DNA of 39,424 bases from Rhodospirillaceae bacterium. GTDB taxonomy: Bacteria; Pseudomonadota; Alphaproteobacteria; SHVZ01. The stretch spans positions 1 to 39,424 of the forward strand of contig JAEULB010000002.1 in NCBI GenBank assembly GCA_016792585.1, read 5' to 3'. The notes under the pieces were generated by a model, which ran no database searches, was not told where the DNA came from, and saw only the letters and a list, made by a program, of their open reading frames with translations. Positions 33,974 through 39,424 of this stretch are shown here, piece by piece. Each line of letters starts with the position of its first letter. The stretch's first letter is position 1. The position numbers were made by a program, and so were the translations under genes.

Positions 33974-35572
33974 CTATGCGGCAACCCGTTCCAGCCTCAC
34001 GCCCTTCAGCCGGTCGAGGGTGACCTGCATGCCGGTGACCGCGCCGGCACCATCCCGCTCGAAGCGGAAGACATGCCGGTGCGCGACGCCCGGCGCAGTG
34101 GGGCGGACGAGAAAGATGTCGGGGGCGACCGGCTGCATGGCGAACACGCGGTCGCGGTCGAAGCCAAGTCCGTACCGGATCGAGAGTCCGCCGCCGGCGA
34201 GCCGCACCTCGTGGTGGCTGGCGATCGCCGCGCTCGCGTAGTCGCCGGCGAAGGCGGCGAGTTGTGCCGGCGTGTAGATGACGGGCTTCTGCTTCACCAT
34301 CGCGTTGACGTGCCCGCCGCGGTGAAGCCGGCAGCCGTCGTGCGAAAAGACGGCGTCGGCGGGCGTATCGCAGCGGTAGTCATCGCCGTGGCGGAAGATC
34401 CCCGGCGCCTCCTCGTAGAGCCAGAGCGAGTCGCCGAGCGTCTCGCAGGTGAGGACGCCGTCGGCGCCGAGCGTGACCTGCATCCACTCGCCGGTTTCCG
34501 GCTCGACATAGACGCCGGGAAGACTCTCGGCGCGGTGCGGCGCCTTGCGGGAAGTCTTCGCCGGATGCGGCGAGGGAAAGCCGCCCGCGACCGCATCGAG
34601 GATCTCGACGGCGAGGGCCGAGGCGCGCGTGTCTTCGCGGTTGGATAGGACGACCACGCCGACGTTGAGTGCCGGCACATAGGCGATGTGCGTCTTGTAT
34701 CCCGGCTGGCTTCCGGTATGGCCGAGCACAGTCAGCCCGCGATAGGGGCGGATGCAGAGGCCGAGGCCATAATGGATCGCGCGGCCATCTGCGAGCCGGG
34801 CGGGCTCGGCCATCGGACGCAGATCGAGATCGCCGACCTGGCCGCGCCCGAATGCCGCGACCCAGCGCGCCATGTCGTCGAGGCTGGTGGTCAGCGTATC
34901 GCCGGAGATGCCGAGGAGATCGGTCGCGCGCGTCCAGCCATCCTTTCCGTCCGCGACATAGGGCTGGGCGAGGTTGGCCAGGACGATCCCTTCATGGGGC
35001 CGGTCGGCGGTGCCGGCGAGGCCGAGCGGCCGGTAGATCGCGTCCCGGCGGAGCGCATCGGCGTCGCCCGCGAGCCGGCGGAGGATCTCCTCCAGCAGCA
35101 CGAAGTTGACGTTGGCGTACATATACTGCGCGCCGGCCGGCGCGCTCGTCTCGGTCTGCGCGAAGGCGAGGTCGAGCAGGTCCCGGACGCGCGACGGCGA
35201 CGGCTTCCACTCGCCGCGCAGCCGCGCGATCTCCAGCACGTCGCGAAGCCCGCTGGTCATCGAGAGCAGGTGGCGGAGGGTCACCGGCCGCGGCCGGTCG
35301 ATCGTCTCCGGCAGCTCGGGCAGATGTCGGCGAGCCGGATCGTCGACGGAGATCTGGCCGCGTGCCGCCAGCGCCAGAACCGAGGCGGCGACGAAGGTCT
35401 TAGAGGCGGAGACGATGTGGAACCGCGTTTCCGGCCCGATCGCCACGCGGTGGGCGAGATCGGCGAGGCCGACGCAGCGTCGCTCTACCACCTCGCCGCT
35501 GCGCAGGATCGCCGCGGCAATGCCGGGCTCGCCCGGGCGGTCGGCGATCAGCCGTTCCAGCACGCTGGTCAT
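33974..35572 (-). CDS. Serine hydrolase, beta-lactamase family
   Basis: The 532-residue protein has S55-A-S-K58 (SxxK), Y152-A-N154 and HTGSQPG (KTG equivalent) in the first 330 residues, then about 200 residues of beta-rich C-terminal domain as in D-aminopeptidase/EstB-like enzymes. No signal peptide is visible, so it may be cytosolic. The ATG at 35570-35572 gives a normal start; the frame stays open further upstream with no family match. It is divergent from a LysR gene by 63 bases, an arrangement resembling ampR-ampC but with a different enzyme type. The substrate is unknown. Confidence 0.88.
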   Translation of the reverse strand: MTSVLERLIADRPGEPGIAAAILRSGEVVERRCVGLADLAHRVAIGPETRFHIVSASKTFVAASVLALAARGQISVDDPARRHLPELPETIDRPRPVTLRHLLSMTSGLRDVLEIARLRGEWKPSPSRVRDLLDLAFAQTETSAPAGAQYMYANVNFVLLEEILRRLAGDADALRRDAIYRPLGLAGTADRPHEGIVLANLAQPYVADGKDGWTRATDLLGISGDTLTTSLDDMARWVAAFGRGQVGDLDLRPMAEPARLADGRAIHYGLGLCIRPYRGLTVLGHTGSQPGYKTHIAYVPALNVGVVVLSNREDTRASALAVEILDAVAGGFPSPHPAKTSRKAPHRAESLPGVYVEPETGEWMQVTLGADGVLTCETLGDSLWLYEEAPGIFRHGDDYRCDTPADAVFSHDGCRLHRGGHVNAMVKQKPVIYTPAQLAAFAGDYASAAIASHHEVRLAGGGLSIRYGLGFDRDRVFAMQPVAPDIFLVRPTAPGVAHRHVFRFERDGAGAVTGMQVTLDRLKGVRLERVAA

Positions 35573-35635
35573 TCCCTGCCTCTTCGCCGGATACTGGGAG
35601 GACAAGGTGGCAGAGCTGAGCGGGGGAAGGAAACC

Positions 35636-36556
35636 ATGGCGGCGCAAGACGGTCCTGCATCGCCGGGGGCACGGCTCGACTGGGACGACCTGCGCTTCGC
35701 GCTCGCGGTCGCGGATGCCGGCGGGCTGTCGGCGGCGGGGCGTGCGCTCCGCGTCGATCCGGCGACGATCGGCCGGCGGCTCGACGGGCTCGAGGCGAGC
35801 CTCAGGTGCAAGCTGTTCCATCGCCGCCGCCAGGGCCTGGTGCCGACGCCGGCCGGGGCCAAGCTGATCGCCCATGCCCGGCGCATCGAGGAAGAGGTGC
35901 GGGCGGTCGGGTTCGAGATGTCGGCCGAAGATCGCGGGCTCGCCGGCACGGTAGTGATCACCACGACCGAGCCGATCGCTGCCGGCTTCGTGGCCCCGGC
36001 GCTGCCCGATTTCGAGGCGAAGCATCCCGGGATCGCGGTCGAGGTGAAGACCGACATCCGCACGCTCGATCTCGGCCGCCGCGAGGCCGACATCGCGCTG
36101 CGCCTGGCGCGGCCGACCCAGGGCGACCTGCGCGGCCGCAAGCTGGGGCAGGTGGGATACGGGCTCTATGCGAGCCGCGACTATCTCGATCGCCGCGGCA
36201 AGCCGTCGGCCGGGTTCGAGGGACACCTGCTGATCGACTGGCCGGTCGACTACACCGTGATCGCGCAGGTGCCGTGGCTTCGGAAGACCGCAGCATCGGC
36301 GACCGCGGTGCTGCGCTCCAACAGCGCGATGACGCGCCGCGCCGCAGCGGCCTCAGGTGCCGGGATCGCGCTGCTTCCCTGCATCCTCGCGGATCTCGAT
36401 CCGGCGCTGGTCAGGATCCAGAGCGAGGCGCCGCCGAAGCAGGACCTGTGGCTGGTCACACATCGCGACCTCGCCCGCGTGCCGCGCATCCGCGTCACGC
36501 TCGAGTATCTCGCCGAAACGGCGAAGCGGTCGGCAAAGCGGCTCGCCGGCGGCTAG
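35636..36556 (+). CDS. LysR-family transcriptional regulator
   Basis: The 306-residue protein has a winged HTH (FALAVADAGGLSAAGRALRV, then PATIGRRLDGLE) and a C-terminal co-inducer domain (about 100-300). The 'DPATIGRRL' recognition helix is typical of one LysR subgroup. AAGG lies six bases before the ATG. It is divergent from the serine hydrolase gene, its likely target. Its stop shares bases with the stop of the convergent zinc peptidase (CTAG at 36553-36556). Confidence 0.92.
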   Translation: MAAQDGPASPGARLDWDDLRFALAVADAGGLSAAGRALRVDPATIGRRLDGLEASLRCKLFHRRRQGLVPTPAGAKLIAHARRIEEEVRAVGFEMSAEDRGLAGTVVITTTEPIAAGFVAPALPDFEAKHPGIAVEVKTDIRTLDLGRREADIALRLARPTQGDLRGRKLGQVGYGLYASRDYLDRRGKPSAGFEGHLLIDWPVDYTVIAQVPWLRKTAASATAVLRSNSAMTRRAAAASGAGIALLPCILADLDPALVRIQSEAPPKQDLWLVTHRDLARVPRIRVTLEYLAETAKRSAKRLAGG

Positions 36557-37434
36557 AGCTGGTTCGCGCCGAAGGTGTCGCAGGCCTTCAGGTCGCCCGA
36601 CTCGAAGCCGCGCTTGAACCAGCGCATGCGCTGGGCCGAGCTGCCGTGCGTGAAGGAGTCGGGGACGACGCGGCCCTGCGCCTGACGCTGGAGACGGTCG
36701 TCGCCGATGGCGCTGGCGGCATTCAGCGCCTCGTCGATGTCGCCCGGCTCGAGCACCTTGCGGAAGCGGTCGGCGTGATGGGCCCAGATCCCGGAATAGC
36801 AGTCGGCCTGCAGCTCCATGCGGACCTGGATCGCGTTGGCTTCCGTGCGCGAGACGCGCTGCTGGGTCGCGCGGACGCGGTTCGACGTCCCCATCAGCGT
36901 CTGCACGTGATGGCCGACCTCGTGTGCGATCACATAGGCCTGGGCGAAGTCGCCGGGGGCCCGGAAGCGCTGCTGCAGCTCGGCGAAGAAGCTGAGGTCG
37001 AGATAGACCTTCTGGTCGGCCGGGCAATAGAACGGGCCGACGGCGGCCTGAGCATAGCCGCAGGCGGATTCGACCGCACCGGTGAACAGGACCAGCTTCG
37101 GCTCGCGATAGGCTTGGCCGTTCTTGCGGAAGATCTCGCCCCAAGTCCTCTCGGTGTCGCCGAGGACGGCGGCGACGAAGTCGCGCGCGCGATTCTGCTC
37201 CGGCGAGTTCGTGGCCTGGCGGGACTGAGGCTGCTCCATCGGGATCGGCACGCCGCCGTCGAGCAGGATGCGCGGATCGAAGCCGAAGATGGCGCTGGCG
37301 ATCAGCACGACGATGACGCCGCCGATGCCGAGCCCGCGGCCGCCGCCGATCCGGATACCGCCGCCGCCGAACCCGCCGCCCATGCCGCGGCGATCCTCGA
37401 CATTGGTGCTGCGCGTCAGATCTTCCCACCGCAT
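36553..37434 (-). CDS. Neutral zinc metallopeptidase, YpfJ-like
   Basis: The 293-residue protein begins with a glycine-rich cytosolic stretch, then one membrane anchor (about 35-50). The peptidase domain has the gluzincin-type HEVGHH motif (about 171-176) and, as the likely third ligand region, MELQADCYSGIWA. This is the YpfJ/putative neutral zinc metallopeptidase family (PF04228), mostly uncharacterised. Cysteines C125 and C137 may form a disulphide outside the membrane. Copy C of the dispersed repeat is upstream. Confidence 0.93.
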   Translation of the reverse strand: MRWEDLTRSTNVEDRRGMGGGFGGGGIRIGGGRGLGIGGVIVVLIASAIFGFDPRILLDGGVPIPMEQPQSRQATNSPEQNRARDFVAAVLGDTERTWGEIFRKNGQAYREPKLVLFTGAVESACGYAQAAVGPFYCPADQKVYLDLSFFAELQQRFRAPGDFAQAYVIAHEVGHHVQTLMGTSNRVRATQQRVSRTEANAIQVRMELQADCYSGIWAHHADRFRKVLEPGDIDEALNAASAIGDDRLQRQAQGRVVPDSFTHGSSAQRMRWFKRGFESGDLKACDTFGANQL

Positions 37435-37496
37435 GGCGACACCTGCTCCGTCGTGCTTCGGTAAATAACGGAGAGGGGCCTGAGCCGTTCCGGCCC

Positions 37497-37587
37497 CCCA
37501 CCCTAACCCTCCCCCACGGAGGGGGAAGGGGACACAAGTCGTATTCCCTCACCCCGCGAAGCGTGGGGGAGGGCTAGGGTGGAGGGT
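37497..37587. repeat. Dispersed palindromic repeat, copy C
   Basis: It contains the same 18-nt core CCCACCCTAACCCTCCCC (37497-37514), a GGGGGAAGGGGACAC arm, and then a second GC-rich palindrome (about 37549-37587) resembling the first half of copy A. It lies between the zinc peptidase start and the PaaK-like stop. Confidence 0.8.
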
Positions 37588-37626
37588 GATTGCGACGAGA
37601 CGGAGTCAGAAAGTGAGGCTTCCGCC

Positions 37627-38859
37627 TCAGTCGTTCTTCCTGATGTCGTCGATGACCTTGCCGTCGTTGAGAAGGCTGCCGGGTGCCACCAGCTCGACCT
37701 TGCCCGAAAGCTTGCAGACGGCCTGGATCGACTCGGCGATCCTCGCGGCGAGGGCGGCATCGCCGGCGGCCTCGCATTTCAGGGTCATGACGTCGTTCTG
37801 GTCCTGGCGATCGACGACCAGCCGGGCCCTTGTGATTTCCCTGTGGCGCTTCACCACCTCGGCGATCTGAGCGGGGTGGACGAACATGCCCCTGACCTTG
37901 GTGGTCTGGTCGGCGCGGCCCATCCAGCCCTTGATCCGCATGTTGGTGCGCCCGCAGGGGCTGACACCGGGGAGGACCGCAGAGAGGTCGCCGGTGCCGA
38001 AGCGGATCAGCGGATAGTCATCGTTGAAGCTCGTCACCACGACCTCGCCGACCTCGCCTTCCTTGACCGGGTCGCCGGTGCCGGGGCGGACGATCTCGAC
38101 CAGGATCTTCTCCTCGACGATCAGGCCTTCCTTCGCCTTCGACTCATAGGCGATCAGTCCGAGATCGGCCGAGGCGTAGACGTTGACGACGCGCATGCCG
38201 CGGCCTTCGAGCTCGGCGCGGAGCGAGGGCGGCAGGTACTCGCCGGAGACGACGCAGTGCTTGAGCGAGGCGATCTCGACGCCCAGCTCCTTGGCCTTGT
38301 CGAGGATGATCTTCAGGAACGACGGCGTGCCGGTGTAGCAGACCGGCTTCAGATACTGCATCGCCTTGACCTGCAGCTCGGTGTTGCCGACGCCGCCGGG
38401 GAACACCGGGCAGCCGATCGCATGCGCCGCGGTCTCCAGCATCGCGCCGGCCGGGGTCATGTGGTAGGCGAAGCAGTTGTGCACCAGCTCGCCCTTGCGC
38501 AAGCCGGCGGCCCAGAGAGCGCGGGCGAGCCGCCAGTAGTCCGAGCGCTTGCCTTCCGGATCGTAGATCGGGCCGGGCGAGGCGAAGACACGCAGCAGGT
38601 CGCCGGTCGGCGTCGCGGTGAAGCCGCCGAACGGCAGGGAGGATTTCTGGCGCTCGATCAGTTCGCCCTTGCGCAGCACCGGCAGCTTCGCGAGCGCGGC
38701 GCGATCCGTCACCGAGTCCGGGTCGACGGACTTCAGCAGCTCCGTGAACCCCGGCGCCCGTTCCTTCGCATGGCGGATCAGCGACGGCAGCACCGCGAAA
38801 TGCGCGCGCTCGCGCGACTCGGGCGCGCGGGTCTCCAGGTCGTCGTAATGCTCGGTCAT
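37627..38859 (-). CDS. PaaK-like CoA ligase with altered P-loop
   Basis: The 410-residue adenylate-forming protein is of the phenylacetate-CoA ligase family. C-terminal motifs are RFGTGDLSAVLPG, GWMGRADQTTKVRGMFVHP and the lysine-containing end GKVIDDIRKND. The P-loop, usually a Ser/Thr/Gly-rich SSGTTGxP, reads ASPGPIYDPEG, and the following Y-G-x-T/S-E motif reads YASADLG. It may be a variant ligase or have lost adenylation. It starts two bases after the stop of the LivF-type ATPase gene, so it belongs to a branched-chain-type ABC transport operon, suggesting uptake and activation of an organic or aromatic acid. Confidence 0.88.
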   Translation of the reverse strand: MTEHYDDLETRAPESRERAHFAVLPSLIRHAKERAPGFTELLKSVDPDSVTDRAALAKLPVLRKGELIERQKSSLPFGGFTATPTGDLLRVFASPGPIYDPEGKRSDYWRLARALWAAGLRKGELVHNCFAYHMTPAGAMLETAAHAIGCPVFPGGVGNTELQVKAMQYLKPVCYTGTPSFLKIILDKAKELGVEIASLKHCVVSGEYLPPSLRAELEGRGMRVVNVYASADLGLIAYESKAKEGLIVEEKILVEIVRPGTGDPVKEGEVGEVVVTSFNDDYPLIRFGTGDLSAVLPGVSPCGRTNMRIKGWMGRADQTTKVRGMFVHPAQIAEVVKRHREITRARLVVDRQDQNDVMTLKCEAAGDAALAARIAESIQAVCKLSGKVELVAPGSLLNDGKVIDDIRKND

Positions 38860-38861
38860 TC

Positions 38862-39424
38862 CTAGGCCAGCCAGCGCTTGCGGCGTTTGTAGTGCTTGAC
38901 CTCGCGGTAGCTCTTGCGGCCGGTGGCCGAGAGGCCGAGGTAGAATTCCTTCACGTCCTCGTTCTCGCGCAGCGCCTGGGCCGAGCCCTCCATGACGACG
39001 CGCCCGTTCTCGAGGATGTAGCCGTGATGCGCGTAGCGGAGCGCCACGTTGGTGTTCTGCTCGGCCAGCAGGAAGGTCACCCGCCGCTCCTCGTTGAGCT
39101 TGCGGACGATCTCGAAGATCTCCTCGACCAGCTGGGGCGCCAGGCCCATCGACGGCTCGTCGAGCAGGATCGTGGTCGGCTTCGCCATCAGCGCGCGACC
39201 GATCGCGACCATCTGCTGCTCGCCGCCGGAGATGTAGCCGGTGAGGCTCGTCCGCCGCTCCTTGAGGCGTGGGAAATAGCCGTAGATCAGCTCCATGTCA
39301 CGGGCGATGGCGGCCCGGCCGTCCCGGCGCGTGTAGGCCCCCGTGAGCAGGTTCTCCTCCACCGTGAGATGGCGGAAGCAATGCCGGCCCTCCATCACCT
39401 GGATGCAGCCGCGGCGCACGAGAT
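38862..39424 (-). CDS. Branched-chain-type ABC transporter ATPase LivF-like (partial)
   Basis: The frame is open to the window edge; the 5' part with Walker A lies outside. Visible are VMEGRHCFRHLTVEENLL, the signature ISGGEQQMVAIGRAL, Walker B TILLDEP, and the H-loop region. A basic C-terminal extension (SYREVKHYKRRKRWLA) is longer than in classic LivF. Such ATPases energise uptake of amino acids, amides or aromatic acids. The PaaK-like gene follows immediately. Confidence 0.92.
   Translation of the reverse strand, partial: LVRRGCIQVMEGRHCFRHLTVEENLLTGAYTRRDGRAAIARDMELIYGYFPRLKERRTSLTGYISGGEQQMVAIGRALMAKPTTILLDEPSMGLAPQLVEEIFEIVRKLNEERRVTFLLAEQNTNVALRYAHHGYILENGRVVMEGSAQALRENEDVKEFYLGLSATGRKSYREVKHYKRRKRWLA

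Noticed and set aside
34688..35635. Upstream extension of the second LysR frame
   Set aside because: It runs antisense through the serine hydrolase gene. The LysR HTH begins right after ATG 35636, which has a ribosome site.

Overview
This is a GC-rich chromosomal window from an alphaproteobacterium. The evidence is the gene order rpmH-rnpA-yidD-yidC-engB-argB, an HWE-type sensor kinase co-transcribed with a 'FATGY' response regulator, a DUF1192 protein, and phage genes of the Rhodobacter GTA/HK97 type. A Reyranella- or Rhodospirillales-like host is plausible, but the window alone cannot settle it. Almost all of it is densely packed coding sequence.

Layout. Positions 1-168 are the 3' end of a flagellin gene. 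Positions 191-12350 are mostly minus-strand: a giant CheB-CheR-PAS-HWE kinase fusion with its response regulator; a run of quinone oxidoreductase, EAL phosphodiesterase and secreted 5'-nucleotidase ending in a clear terminator; a small DUF1192 gene on the opposite strand; and a three-gene unit of pseudokinase, small membrane protein and exported serine hydrolase.

Positions 12446-20163 hold a reduced prophage or GTA-like cluster. It has an S24-type repressor facing away from small early genes, then TerS-like and TerL genes, a chimeric prohead-protease/tail gene, two tail-type proteins, an oppositely oriented AT-richer methyltransferase, and a lysis-like set (DUF6127-like, holin-like, overlapping spanin-like frames). 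No integrase, portal, capsid, tape-measure or lysozyme gene is present. The chimera looks like the scar of a large internal deletion, and a host-type palindromic repeat sits between terS and terL. The element is probably old and cannot form particles by itself.

Positions 20204-39424 are core metabolism and housekeeping: a NUDIX hydrolase, aconitase (acnA), a small secreted protein, purB with a sensor kinase, then the ribosomal protein/RNase P/membrane insertase/GTPase operon ending in argB. Next come a LysR regulator divergent from a malonate-semialdehyde-decarboxylase-like tautomerase, argD, a beta-lactamase-fold hydrolase divergent from another LysR regulator, a YpfJ-type zinc peptidase, a PaaK-like CoA ligase, and the 3' part of a LivF-type ABC ATPase.

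Three loci share an identical 18-nt core of a dispersed GC-rich palindromic repeat. The most unusual items are the protease/tail chimera, the capsid-less phage cluster, the pseudokinase operon, the cysteine-motif methyltransferase, and the PaaK-like ligase with an altered P-loop.
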